Shown here: in pieces, positions 32,542 through 43,730 of the stretch
Layout: each line of letters opens with the position of its first letter
Position numbering within the stretch: the first letter of the stretch is position 1
Assembly: GCA_015680685.1 (NCBI GenBank)
Contig: MNCI01034785.1
Coordinates: forward strand, 783,241-847,240
Origin: Gnetum montanum
Lineage: Eukaryota > Streptophyta > Gnetopsida > Gnetales > Gnetaceae
DNA length: 64,000 bases
Reading direction: 5' to 3'
Notes under the pieces: model-generated
Databases searched by the model: none
Told to the model about the DNA's origin: nothing
Seen by the model: the letters and a program-made list of their open reading frames with translations, nothing else
Made by a program: the position numbers and the translations under genes

Positions 32542-34540
32542 ATGTCTTCTTCTTCTTCTCATAAGAGCATTACACCACCTAGGGATAATACAAAGAATAG
32601 TCAGCAGTCTAAAACACATAACCTAAATCCGCTAGTTCCTCAACAATATAGGGTGGAATATACTCATCCCAATGAGTATATACCCAATTTTACTTTTATC
32701 CTCCATCAAGATGAACAGATGCGTTGGAGAGATTTGCAAGGTAACATAGTATTACCTTTAGATTGTGTCATCCCCAACATGCTCCTCTGTGCTTTGGCAC
32801 AGATTAGCATGACTCAGCTCTATGCTTAGTATGTTATAGAAGATTTTGACATGAGGGATTACAATCCCACAGCCACACAACATATGCGGGACTCAAGGCA
32901 AGAGAGCCAACATACACTATTGAAGGGCAAAGAGGTCCCACATGTCTTAAGTGAAATCAAAGATGGTGAACCACTTATAACAAGTTCTCTATCGAAAGAT
33001 GTTCCTCCTCCTAATGATAGTGAGGAGGTGGCATATCAGAACCTATGCTCCATGATACACAACGCTGGTTTTGATCCCTGTGAACACCAGTTGTTCACTG
33101 AGGAAATAACAACACATGACAAGGATGGGCACTCAGATCGTCATCATAATCAGGGCCAAAGACATAGAAGAGAAGGTAAGAAACATAGTCATGGTGATGG
33201 TTCTCCTTCTTCTTTCCCTTATTCACATCATTCACCCTCTCCTTCCACCTCTAGGCACAGTCATAGAGAGCATAATGGTGAGGATAGAGGTAGAAAAAAT
33301 GAGAGACCTCGATGAGAAAGTTGAGAAAAAGGACAAGGGAATGAATGAAGGGAAAGTAGGGAACAACGTAGACATCATAAATTTCATGAAAGAGATGATC
33401 ATGATAAAACCCTACTTGCCACTTGAAGCATGCTAAATATAATGGAGGCAGTGAGAATACCAACAAGGAATTTAAAAGATAGTCAGATCAATCGCTTAGA
33501 TATGAACAATATTCCACACTTTGAAGGGGGATATAACATGGATCTGCAAAATTATTTACAAGCATTTCATGATGCCTGAACCTTGAAAAACATAGAGAAT
33601 AAGTGGCAAAAACTGAAGTTGTTTCCTAGGACACTCATAAAGGAAGCAGAGAGTTGGTATCGGTCCTTAGAACTAGAAACCATCAGGAGGTGGAGTACGA
33701 TGTTATAACTATTCAACAATAAATACAAAACATACTCCAGAGTGTCTAACTTGCATAAGTAGATCCGAGGATGGAAGCAAGGTACTCATGAACCCTTAGA
33801 TGCTACCATGGGCCTCTACTACTCATTGTTACATCGTTTCCTAGACCATGGTTATGCATAGTGGGATCAACTCTACCACATCATAGATGGGATAAGGTAT
33901 GAAACTAGGAGAACCCTTGGGACTTATGTGCAAGGGAGACTATCAGAACTTAGATCCCATGAAATTCATCACTTGTTGGAACAAGTAGCCAAAGAAGAAG
34001 GGGAGCTATGAAAAAGGGAAAGTGTGGAAGAAGATAACCATGACCCCTCTCTTCAAAAGAAGGAAGTGAGATTTTGCAATGAAGAGGATGAGTCACCACT
34101 TGAAGAGTTGGTAAACAAAAAAACCTTGCCACTTCAAAAGCTAACAATCGAAGTATCAGCTAAGGTAGATGAAGTATGGAGCTCCTTAGATAATAAAATT
34201 GAACTTGTCCTAAAGATTGTAGAGGAGTTTAAGGAGGAATGAAGTAGTGATAAGAATAAGACAAAGTAGAGAGATTCAAGCCCTACACGTGACAAGGGTA
34301 AGGGGAAAATAACTATCTCTGATGAGGTTATGGATTTGGACACAGAAGATGATGGTGGATGTGAGATCTGCTACTATGACCATCCTAAGGGATTTTGTCC
34401 AATCATCTCACATCTACAAGAGTTTGGGGTGTATGCACTCAACCCGAGACTTAACAAACGGTAGACACCCTAAAGGTTACCTTATTCCCAAGGTAACCCA
34501 AGATAGTTCCATCAACCATTAACATACTATCCAAGTTGAA
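32542..34540 (+). pseudogene. E2 gag remnant
   Basis: Starts at MSSSSSHKSITPPRDNTKNS (32542-32829), ending at a stop after LYA. It resumes at 32851 (MRDYNPTATQHMRDSRQESQ), running to 33315 with a His/Ser/Asp-rich tail. Capsid-like blocks follow in broken frames at about 33440-34020 (NNIPHFEGGYNMDLQNYLQA, RRTLGTYVQGRLSELRSHEI). 34024-34242 is an acidic/Lys-rich linker. The zinc knuckle near 34353-34391 reads CEICYYDHPKGFC, again with CX2CX3HX4C spacing. Gag packages element RNA. At least four stops or shifts break it. Confidence 0.87.
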
Positions 34541-35070
34541 CTTCACCACAACCCATCAGAAAAAATCAGCAGTGGCAATACCCACAGTCATGGGGGATGC
34601 CACCGCCAAAATAACAATACCCTTACGGGCAACCCGATTCTTATGGTTACTACGTGCAACAACCGATTTCTCCAAGTGACCCTATGGGTTACGTAACTCC
34701 ACAACATCACTACCTAGTTCAGGAATATTATTAGACTTTCCCTCTCAGAACGGACACTCCACATGTATGCCATCCTCCAAATTCATCCACATCTCTCATG
34801 TCGGTAGCTCCACCACCAACCATTCCAATAGTGCCAAGGGTATTTGCCACTCAATCGCAACAACCCAATGTCACGAGGGCTTTCAATCCTAAATCCTTAG
34901 TTAGTCCTAACAATGTGATGCTGAAAAGACCTTTCTTCAGAACTAACAATCCAACTAAGCCCTCATCCTCACAAGCAGTTGGACATCTAAACATTGTCAT
35001 ACCAAATAATGTTTCAGGACCCCCTTCACATAAGAAATCATGTCCAATGCACATGGTTATGTTAACACAT
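34541..35070 (+). pseudogene. E2 gag-protease linker, Pro/Asn-rich
   Basis: A low-complexity segment (about 34560-34790 in broken frames, then the open frame 34798-35148). It is rich in Pro, Asn, Gln and Thr, with MSVAPPPTIPIVPRVFATQS near its start. It matches the linkers of E1 and G0 in position and composition. No domain is recognised. Confidence 0.6.
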
Positions 35071-35670
35071 ACTATAACCTACTGGATTAAGGTAGGCCAC
35101 CTTCCCAAGAAATTATCTGATCTTGGAAGCCCCCTAATTTATCTTTAGGTCACTGGGAATGAACCTAATAAGGCTCTTCTTGACCTTGGCTCTGGAGTCA
35201 ACTTAATCTCACAAGAATTGTACACGACCAAGAACTTGCCTTCACTCAAGAAGAGCAATATTCAATTAGAGTTGGTTGACTAGTCCATCACTGTTCCTTT
35301 GGGATAGGTTGAGGACATTGTTACCACCATGGGTGGTTGGTCATACCCAGATAATTTCTTGGTGATCCAAATAAACAATGACAAAGGGGATTTCCCAATA
35401 ATAATGGGAAGGGCATGGTTGAGTAAAATTGATGCATTCCTAGGAATCCACAATCTTTCCCTGGAAATATCCAAGAAAAATGCTTTTGGGAAGATTGAGA
35501 GGAAGAGAGTTCCATGCATCACATATAGTGGCATAGGGTGCTATTGCATGCAGAAATCATGGGTGATGCAAAGTTTAACATTGCCTGCATGCAATATGTG
35601 TGCTCAAGATATTGACATACAAAAGTGCCTATATGTAGTAGCCACACAACAAGAAAACACCTAGTGGCTG
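35071..35670 (+). pseudogene. E2 protease
   Basis: Begins in the block MLTHTITYWIKVGHLPKKLS (within 34798-35148), which is cut by a stop at 35146-35148. The active-site loop at about 35178-35215 reads LLDLGSGVNLIS; a DLG form is known from Athila-type elements. IIMGRAWLSKIDAFLGIHNL is the second landmark (frame 35329-35664). Further stops at 35281 and 35306 divide the domain. It would process Gag-Pol. Among the three copies this active site looks least altered. Confidence 0.83.
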
Positions 35671-36600
35671 ATGGATGATCAAGGGAGCAACTCGAAAACA
35701 TGCATGGAACTGATTGAGGGGATCATTAATTCTTACATTGAAAGCACAAATGTACTGGAGCAAGTTCGTTACCAACTTCCAACCCTTAACCTCAAAACCA
35801 TTAATTGGGGGAAGTTGGAGATTCCTAAGGAATTTAGACAAGAGCCCCTAGACCTGAAACCATTGCACACTGGTTTGGAATACATGACCCTTGAAAATAG
35901 AAAATTGGTAATTGTCAACGCAAAACTTGCCCCCAAACAAAAAGAAAGCCTATTGAAGATAATCAATAAATGGTCAAAAGCCTTTGCTTGGTCATACCTG
36001 TAGATAACTAAAATAGACCCACTAGCATAGGATTTACACAAACCCCTCCATGAAGCCTCGAAAGCAACCATACAGGCGATTGAACCCAAAATTGAAATAG
36101 GTAGTGAAAGAAGAGATAGCGCAACTCCTCAAGGCCAAGTTCATATATCCCATCTTTGATAGTGAATGGGATAGTCCTCTAGTAATAATTACTAAGAAAG
36201 GAGGCAAATGGAGGGTATGTATAGATTTTAGGCTAATGAACATGGCAACATTCAAAGATCATTTTCCGTTGCCGTTCATCGACCAAGTCTTGGATACTAT
36301 AGCGGGGCATCGCTATTATAGTTTTCTGGATGGATATAGTGGATATAATCAAATTTGAATAGCACTAGAAGATCAAGAAAAAAAATGTTCACCAGTCCCT
36401 GGGGAATGTTCTCATATAAGCAAATGCCATTTGGCTTGTGCAATGCCCCCTCCACATTCCAACGTTTAGTCCTAAGCATATTTCAACAACAAATAGGAAA
36501 TGGAGTGGAAGTCTTTATGGACAACTTCTCCACTTACGGGGCAAGCTTTGATCAAGCCCTAGACTAGTTAGAGTAGGTGTTAAAAAAATGCATTGAAAAC
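35671..36600 (+). pseudogene. E2 reverse transcriptase
   Basis: The frame 35671-36003 is the linker to RT (RYQLPTLNLKTINWGKLEI), present also in E1 up to its deletion. RT blocks follow: LLKAKFIYPIFDSEWDSPLV and GGKWRVCIDFRLMNMATFKD in 36104-36358, FLDGYSGYNQI at its end, then FGLCNAPSTFQR. The catalytic box VFMDNFSTYG has FMDN at 36514-36525; the second catalytic Asp is Asn. Stops at 36001-36003, about 36356 and 36565-36567 interrupt. RT would copy the RNA into cDNA; it is dead here. Confidence 0.88.
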
Positions 36601-37320
36601 AATCTAAAGCTCAACTAGCAGAAAAGAAATTTGATGGTTCAAGAGGGCATAGTACTGGGGCATAAGATCTCATAATCAAGAATAGAGGTAGACCTGAAAA
36701 AAGTAAAGGTTATCCAAGGAATCACTCAACAAACAGAAATGGTCAAAGATATTCAGTCATTCCTTGGACACATTGGCTACTATAGGAGATTCATTGAGAA
36801 CTTCTCTAAGATTGCCAAACCATTGGTAGAATTAACGAAAAAATATGCACCCTTCGAATGGACTAGGGAATGTGAATGAACATTCCAAACTTAAAAAAAA
36901 AGGCTTGTGGAAACCCCTATTCTACAAGCCCCCGACTAGTCTAGACCATTTCATATAATGACTGATGCATCTATTTATGCCTTAGGAGCCGTACTAACAT
37001 AGTTAGATGAAAAAAATGCCCTTATTACATCCACTATACGAGTAAGAGTATTGCTAGTGCACAACTCAACTACACAACTATCGAAAAGGAATTAATGGCT
37101 GTAGTGTTTGCACTAGACAAATTTAGGCACTATGTGTTGGGCTACAAAGTGTACATTCATACAGATCATAGTACAATATGGTTCCTCATGAATAAGCCAA
37201 TAGTTAGCCCTTGTATTATATGTTGGTTGGTAATCCTTCAAGAGTTTGATTTAACAATAGTATATCGAAAAGGCACTGAGAACGTAGTTGCTAATCATTT
37301 ATCTTAGTTGCATTGGGAAA
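36601..37320 (+). pseudogene. E2 RNase H
   Basis: The connection region has the gypsy block DIQSFLGHIGYYRRFIENFS (about 36750-36810). RNase H catalytic positions: Asp in MTDASIYALGAV (about 36959), Glu in EKELMAVVFALDKF (about 37085), and Asp in YIHTDHSTIWF (about 37155). The last, normally Asp in NVVADHLS, is Asn in NVVANHLS (about 37290). Frame breaks occur between the blocks. The enzyme would remove RNA from the RNA/DNA hybrid. Three of four active-site residues remain. Confidence 0.84.
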
Positions 37321-38711
37321 ACAAAGAGGATGAATATGTCGTATCTGATCACTTTCCTGATGAAACCCTCTTTGCTGGTGTAATAAATAACAAACCCATG
37401 GGAACAAATTGGTATAGTAGCATTCTTACTTATCTCCTCTCCCAACAAACGCCATAGTGGTTGGACTTTAGGAAGAAGCAATGATTTCTTCAGAAAACCA
37501 AGTACTTCATGGAAATCAAGGGACAACTCTATAAAGTCTATCTTGATGGCTTGGTTCAATGGTGTGTGCCCGACGAGGATCAATTAAGAGTTCTCCAGGA
37601 TGCTCATGAGGGTCCCTGTGGGGGCCACTATGCATGGAGACAAATGACCATTAAGATCCTGCTTGCAGGATACTATTGGCCAATGCTATTTTGGGATGCC
37701 CATCGATTTTTCCAATCCTTTAAGCACTGTCAATGAGATGGTGGAATGACTACTAGAATGGAGGGCCCGCAACAATGGATTCAACCCTTAGAACCATTCG
37801 ATATTTGGGGAATAGATTTTATGGGGCCTATTACACTGATGTGAAATGGGAAGGCTTATATTATTGTTGCAATTGACTATTTGACCAAATGGGTTGAAGT
37901 AGTTGATGTAACAGATTGCACATCGTCTATAGCTACACGATTTGTACAACAACAAATCGTAAATAGGTTTGGTGTACCATGTGCACTCATCTCCAACAAT
38001 CGAACACATTTGACAAGTGCAACCTTTCGTAAGTTGATGCAACGCTTAGGGGTGGAACATAAATTGACCACACCTTATCACCGCCAAGCTAATGGCCAAG
38101 CCGAAGTCACCAACTGGGAGATTACGAGAATATTAACGAGAACAATTAGCAAATTTAGGCGAGATTGGAGCACAAAACTGAACGATGCTCTCTAAGCATA
38201 CCTCTCCACTTGGAAACTCCCTGCAGGATACTCTCCCTATGAGTTGGTGTATAGGAAACTCCCAAAACTTCCAATTCAAATGGAGCTCCGTACACCCTCC
38301 ATGGCATGTGACCTCCACCTTGACCTCAATCTAGTGCAAAAACAATGATTGGCATCTCTAAATGTGCTAGACGAGAATCGATTGGTTGCCCTAACATCTA
38401 ACGAGATACACAAGGCATACAACAAACAATGTCATGACTTAAAAATTCAAAAGGTTAAATACCAACCCAGAGATAAGGTCCTTTACTGGAATCCCGCACA
38501 TGTACCACAATGTACGAAATTTCAAACATTATGTGAGGGACCCTACATTATCCATACGACCTTTCCCTTGGGAGCCATGAGAATCTACAAGCCTGAAACC
38601 CCTGATAAGAGACTATTGGTCAATGTGCAACAAACCAAACCTTTCCATGAACCAAGAATAGCCAGTGCAACTCACACCTCTAGTAGTGGACAACCACTCT
38701 CCTTATTTTAG
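37321..38711 (+). pseudogene. E2 integrase
   Basis: The zinc-binding N-terminus (37509-37736) keeps both His (HEGPCGGH), but the first Cys of the CXXC is Phe (SFKHCQ). The core has Asp 1 in GIDFMGPI (about 37808). Asp 2 is lost (LISNNRTHL for ISDNGTH, about 37990). The Glu is kept in NGQAEVTN (about 38090). YSPYELVYRKLPKLPIQMEL lies near 38230. The C-terminal frame 38349-38711 includes GPYIIHTTFPLGAMRIYKPE and ends QPLSLF. Stops occur at 37735, 37843 and 38193. No chromodomain is seen. Confidence 0.88.
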
Positions 38712-40621
38712 ATCTCTCCCTTTCCATTTAGTCATAGGGGAGACGACCACCTATGCTAATCATTTGGGGCCCTCAGGTCTTTTTACGTTTTTTTAAACAT
38801 TTTTGTTTTACGCATTTTTTTTACAAATTTCTTTAAATTTTATTATTTTTGTTTTACAATATCATTATACTTTTTCATTTTTTGTGTGCATGTGCCTATG
38901 TGATCCATCTTGTAAGTTTGTCACCCAATAAGTGTTCTTCATGATGGTATGAACTATTTTCATATTGATTGCTAATGTTTGGTTTTACCTTTAAGTGATG
39001 ATGTTGATACTAAGATATGGTTATTTTGATATAGCAGGTAATGAGTCCACTTCATCCATCCATCCACAAGTTTTATGGTCTCTCTTGGCTTGGAAACATA
39101 CAATCCCTTTCTAATAAGACCTATTAACGAATCGGTGATTGGGCACTTCTTAAACTAAGGAAGGACTCAAGGATTGAAAAGGGTATGACTTCAAGGGAAC
39201 TTGATGCATTTGTGTTGGCCATTCTCTTGGGTGCTTGGATGTTCTTCCTGAGTTTTCTTGTGGTTTCGACGTCACCCAATCATCGAGAAGCTAAGTAATA
39301 AAAATAAAAAAGTCTTTGCATGGTGTGGTTCTCACGTATAAACACATAAAATAAAAAAAAAAGAGAAAAAAAGAAAAGAAATAGAGAAAGTGAGAATTCA
39401 AAGAACACCCCTTAGACAAAATAATTATTTGGGCTACAAGCACTGGTTATGGAACTCAAATCAAAATTTTCCCTCTAACTAAGGCCCTTCTCATTTCCCA
39501 TTCTCTCCTCCTTGTTTCGTTGGAATGGTGGTGGCTCTTGGGTGAAGGCATTATTATTACTTTAAGTAGATGGTTTAGCCAAATGCATTAATGCGAAGTT
39601 ACTGGATGTGGTTTCTTTGAGGCCGTACTTAGAATGAGATTTACCAAGTCACATTAATCATTAACTCCACAAGGGGCTATACACCACCCTTCTCTTCTCT
39701 CCACCCTTCTCTCCATTGTTCACCTCATTTTTGGTTGTATCATTAGTGTATATTTTGGTGGATGAATTGTTTTCTTTTTGGTAAATTCTTGCGGTTAAGA
39801 CTTTAACACTTGTTCCAAATGACATTTCGAGAGCCTATGAACTCTTTGAATGTGGATTTGTTAGGGAATTAAGGGCATGAACTTGCTTTGGGGAGGATCC
39901 ACTAAGATTCCTATTTGGTACACCAGTTAAATTATTTTCCCTAACATTTTTGCAATCCATTTTATTTTGTTCATTTCCATATTGACATCCATTTCATTGA
40001 TGTTATAGTTGTCTCTTTTTCTCCCTCTTTCTTGTTCTTTTTCTTTGTCCATTCTATCGCTACCAGAGGTTCGCGATTAGTCATGGGGGTACGGGGCCCA
40101 ATTTTTTCAATTTTCTCCTAACCCCTACACCTTCGGTAGTCATCAATATTATATCTCCAAACCTGTATCAGCCATACCACAACTTAGCCAATGAACCTTT
40201 CACCGAAGCAAAGTATCAATTGCATTGAAATTCATTTACCCTTGCTAATATAAGACTATGTTGTGTGTGCAGATGGCAATCATGCAACAACGGATTGGAT
40301 CTGGCAAGAACACTTGGAATGGAGTAGTGCTGAAGAAGCTATGCAAGGAACAAGATCAAATGGTGTGCTTATAGATGGACAATGGAAGGAGTAATTTGAA
40401 CGTTGGCAGTAGCAAACTTCTTTCTCTCTCTCTTTCTTAGTTGCCAAATAAGGCTTGATGTCAAATGTAATAAGGTGTTCACTCTTGTTGTCATGAACAC
40501 CATTTTGTCATGTATTGTAATGATGATCCATTCACATGTCATCCCATTAGTTCCATTCAGTTAATAATCCCATACCTTCCCAATATTTTGTAAGGAACTT
40601 GAGGACGAGTTTTCATTCAGT
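38712..40621 (+). other. E2 3' non-coding region
   Basis: 1.9 kb between the integrase stop and the polypurine tract, without a long ORF. It is homologous to E1 13441-15425 and G0 19879-21960 (inverted). Landmarks are ACCTATGCTAATCATTTGGG (38751-38770), the hairpin 39322-39409, and a microsatellite-like CTCTCTCT run near 40424-40432. The conserved position in several copies suggests an integral part of the element. Confidence 0.7.
39322..39409. other. Family hairpin in the E2 3' region
   Basis: GGTGTGG (39322-39328) pairs imperfectly with AACACC (39404-39409). TTCTCAC (39329-39335) pairs with GTGAGAA (39390-39396), and TTCAAAG is the bulge. The loop is very A-rich. It has the same architecture as in E1 and G0, with the bulge on the opposite side. 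Confidence 0.65.
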
Positions 40622-40631
40622 CATGGGGGTA
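40622..40631 (+). promoter_or_regulatory. E2 polypurine tract
   Basis: CATGGGGGTA immediately before the 3' LTR start TGATGGG. Confidence 0.82.
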
Positions 40632-41425
40632 TGATGGGATGTGATATTGCATGGGTTGCGATATCGCGTATGTGATATCATGGTGTGCTATCATATCTAT
40701 AAATAAGAGGTATATCTCCCTTGTTTCTCATCCTAGGCCTAGACCCTTAGCAAAAATCTGGTAGTTTTACCTCTCCAGAGATAGAATATTTTCCATGTGC
40801 ACGCAGTAGGAGCTCCAAAGTGAACAGATCTTTATTCGAGCAAATATTGTACCTGAACACATATTTGTGTACAGAAATAAAGATGAACTTCTTGGACAAA
40901 CCTTGCAGTGCATGGAATAGGCTAAATAGGAATTTTATTTATTGTTATTTACTATTTATCATTTACATGCTTTATTAGGAATTAAATCTCTCTCAACCCT
41001 TCTCTCCTAGTTAAGTGCCTCAGTACGACCGCTTTGAGCACGTGCGTTACGCTTGGTGATCCCAACAACAATTAGTGTTTGGTAACCAAGGTTGCATTGG
41101 TTCAGTATATGAATGGTAAGTGGGAACGGATGTTGATGCTAGGTTAATTCAAACTTAGTTAGTTAGTTAAAGTTAGTAATTAGTCTCTTCAACCCTTTAC
41201 CTTATCAGCATAGGAGATAAAACTGAAAAGCTATAAAAATCATATACCTTACACTTACTTAACCATACACCATGAAAAATATACATAAGTCTAGGAAGAC
41301 AATGAATAATTAGCCTTAAGTATTCCATGAGGTGTGTAGGCACTTAGTCTGCGGAGTTCGACTAGATCGCATGTGTTACGCTCGTATTCATATGGTTGAG
41401 TGTAGGGGTACCTCGCTACTCATCA
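40632..41425 (+). repeat. E2 3' LTR
   Basis: 794 bases, TGATGGGATG to GCTACTCATCA, with TATA box TCTATAAATAAGAGG (about 40696) and AATAAAGATGAAC (about 40876). It keeps the U5 end missing from the 5' copy. It is followed by the TSD ATATG (41426-41430). Confidence 0.93.
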
Positions 41426-41430
41426 ATATG

Positions 41431-41549
41431 CTTTCCCCATGATCATTCTTCTATTATTGTTATATTTATTCTAATTTCATGATTTAATTTCTACTTTTGT
41501 TACTTGTTGTTAGTTTATTATTTTTCTTAATTAAGGTGTAAATTAAAAA
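41431..41549 (+). repeat. C2 5' LTR, second part
   Basis: Matches the last about 110 bases of the C2 3' LTR (45675-45790): attcttctattattgtt, aatttctacttttgt.act, aaggtgtaaattaa. It is separated from its first part by E2. Confidence 0.85.
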
Positions 41550-41551
41550 AC

Positions 41552-41563
41552 TGGTATTAGAGC
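41552..41563 (+). promoter_or_regulatory. C2 primer binding site (initiator Met tRNA type)
   Basis: TGGTATTAGAGC, one mismatch to TGGTATCAGAGC. Confidence 0.88.
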
Positions 41564-41610
41564 TAGGTTGATTTGATTGCCAGGGCTCTTATCTCATTAA
41601 GTGTATTAAT

Positions 41611-42450
41611 ATGGTAAGTTATTCTAAATACATTAAGGAAATAAAAAAATTCAATGGTAGGAACTATGATCTTTGGAAGGTCCAAATGGAAGATCTCTTG
41701 GTCAAAAAGAAGCAAGATAGATGCATCACCAAAATCAAGCCTCCAAACATGAAAGAAGATTAGTGGGCTCATTTGGATGAGTTGGCTCTTGGTACAATAA
41801 AAAGAGGTATTACAAATTCTATTTTCATAAATTTAAAAATTGAAAAGACTCTAAAGGGTTTATGGGATGCTGTTAATAGAATTTATCAATGCAATTTCCA
41901 TTCAAATAGATTGCATCTTAGAATATAGTTATTCTTTCTAAAGATGTCAAGAATGTAACTATTTTTTCTCATCTTATAGCCTTTAAGACCATTGTAAGTT
42001 GGTTGCTATTAATAGGTAGTAATATGGAACAAGGATAAATGTATTGTTTTGTTATGTTCTCTTCCTAAATGATGGGATAATATTACTTAACGCACTAGTG
42101 CATCATTAAAATTTGATAAAGTTGTAGGAAAGCTAATAACAAAAGAAATGTAGAGAAAGAGTGTTAAGCTAATACCTATTGAAGTATGGGTTGTTAAGGA
42201 ATTGGGTAAAAAACACTCTAGTAAATCCTTTAGTAAAAATAATATTAAATTCAAAAAGGTTGTAGATGATACTCCCATCTCAAGGTGTTGGAATTGTGAG
42301 AAGTGTGATCACCTAAAAAAGGACTACAAAATTTTAAAGAACAAGGACAAAGAGGTTGTATCTAGTTCTAAGAAAGATGCTAAGGATGAACTTCTAGGCT
42401 TATGTGCTATCACAATTGGAGGTAATCCTAATTATAATTGCTAGTATATT
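41611..42450 (+). pseudogene. C2 gag remnant
   Basis: Starts at 41611 (MVSYSKYIKEIKKFNGRNYD), giving the copia gag N-terminal pattern with FNGRNYDLWKVQM. The stop at 41761 and later breaks interrupt it. The frame 42202-42444 carries the knuckle CWNCEKCDHLKKDYK (42289 onwards), where the last Cys is Tyr and the usual Gly before His is Asp. Lys-rich sequence surrounds it, as expected for RNA binding. The frame ends near the protease, YIDLGASYD (about 42450), where DSG has become DLG. Confidence 0.84.
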
Positions 42451-43730
42451 GATTTAGGTGCTTCATATGATTTACTTCTAGAAGAGAAGGATTTTTTGGA
42501 TACCATGAGGCTATGACCTCTCTTGATTTTTCTTCATCATCATCATCTTCTTCTTTTCTTGGAAATGATGAAATTTATTTTATTAAGGGCTATGGTAAAG
42601 TAAAGTTATGTTATAATGGATAATTAATAGTAGTTCCCAAGGTATATCAAATCATAGAACTCACCAAAAAATTGCTTGCTATGGCTAATTTTGATGATTT
42701 TCACCTATTTATAATATTTGGAAAGAAGAAATGTAGAATATTTTAAGGAAAATAAATCATAGCTATAGGATTTAGAGAAGGTAGTGGGTAGTTATACCAA
42801 GTAGATTGTGTTATAGTGGTTGATAAAGCTACATTTTTTCATGCTTGAAAAGAAAACTTTACCATGAACTAATGGCATATAATACTTAGGTATATGGGGA
42901 AAAAATACATCTAGCTTCTTAAAAGAAAAGAGGTATAATTAAAGGTAAATCCCAAGATCATATACATCTCTGTGAACATTACTTGAATGGAAAACAACAT
43001 CATTTAAGTTTTCCAACAAATACTCAAAAAGATAAAAACACATTAAATCTCATTCATAGTGATGTATTTGGTTTTGTTTTGGTGGCTTAGATCACTAGCT
43101 TTGAATATTATATATCATTCATAGATGATTATTCTAGGAAAGTATGGATTTACTTTCTAAAATTCAAGTATGAAGTCTTTGATAAATTTAGAGAATATAA
43201 AGCTCTTATTGAGAACCAATCTTGCAAAAGAATTAAAGTCCTCACAACAAATAATGTTAAGAAACTTTGTTTAGATGAATTTAAAAAATTTTGCAAGACT
43301 CATAATATTTTCAAGTAGAAGAGCATTACTCCATAACAAAATGGAGTTGTGGACCAGATGAATAGAATTTTTTTGGAACAAGCTTGATGCATGCTTAGTG
43401 ATGCTAGTCTTGAAAAAAACTGGTGGTTGGAAGCTATGCTGATAGCTTACTAATTAATAAATAAAATGCTTTCTTTGTCATTGGATGGTAGAATTCTATA
43501 AGAAATATAGTCTAGTTAGCAAGTTTCTTTAGATCATTTGAGAGTATTTAGGAGTATAGATTATTGTCATGTACCTAAAGAATGTAGATCTAAATTGGAT
43601 TATAAATATAATAAATTTATTTTTATTGGATATGACAATGGTGAAAATAGATATAAGTTACAAAATCCCAATACTAACAAAATCATGTATAGTAGAGATG
43701 TGGTGTTGATAGAAATATCTTAACTTGATA
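42451..43730 (+). pseudogene. C2 protease and integrase remnant
   Basis: Decayed protease at about 42450-42520. Integrase core: the first Asp is in LIHSDVFGFV (about 43050), with FIDDYSRKVWIYFLKFK at about 43115. The second site reads LTTNNVKKL (about 43240), where Asp is Asn. The Glu region is NGVVDQMNR (about 43340), where Glu is Asp. The frame 43538-43723 contains DHLRVFRSIDY upstream and the block SKLDYKYNKFIFIGYDNGEN typical of the copia integrase C-terminal region. Two of three catalytic residues are changed. Confidence 0.82.

Larger units (their letters stand above)
31650..41425 (+). mobile_element. E2: near full-length Ty3/gypsy element, inactive
   Basis: About 9.8 kb with TSD ATATG on both sides (31645-31649 and 41426-41430). 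LTRs are 31650-32400 and 40632-41425. The order is primer site, gag, protease, RT, RNase H, integrase, a 1.9-kb non-coding region and a polypurine tract. It is the most complete copy of the G0/E1/E3 family in this window and the best reference for it. Stops and catalytic substitutions make it inactive. The tRNA-Asp-type primer site suggests the Athila/Tat branch; no second RNase H and no env-like ORF are seen. Confidence 0.93.
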
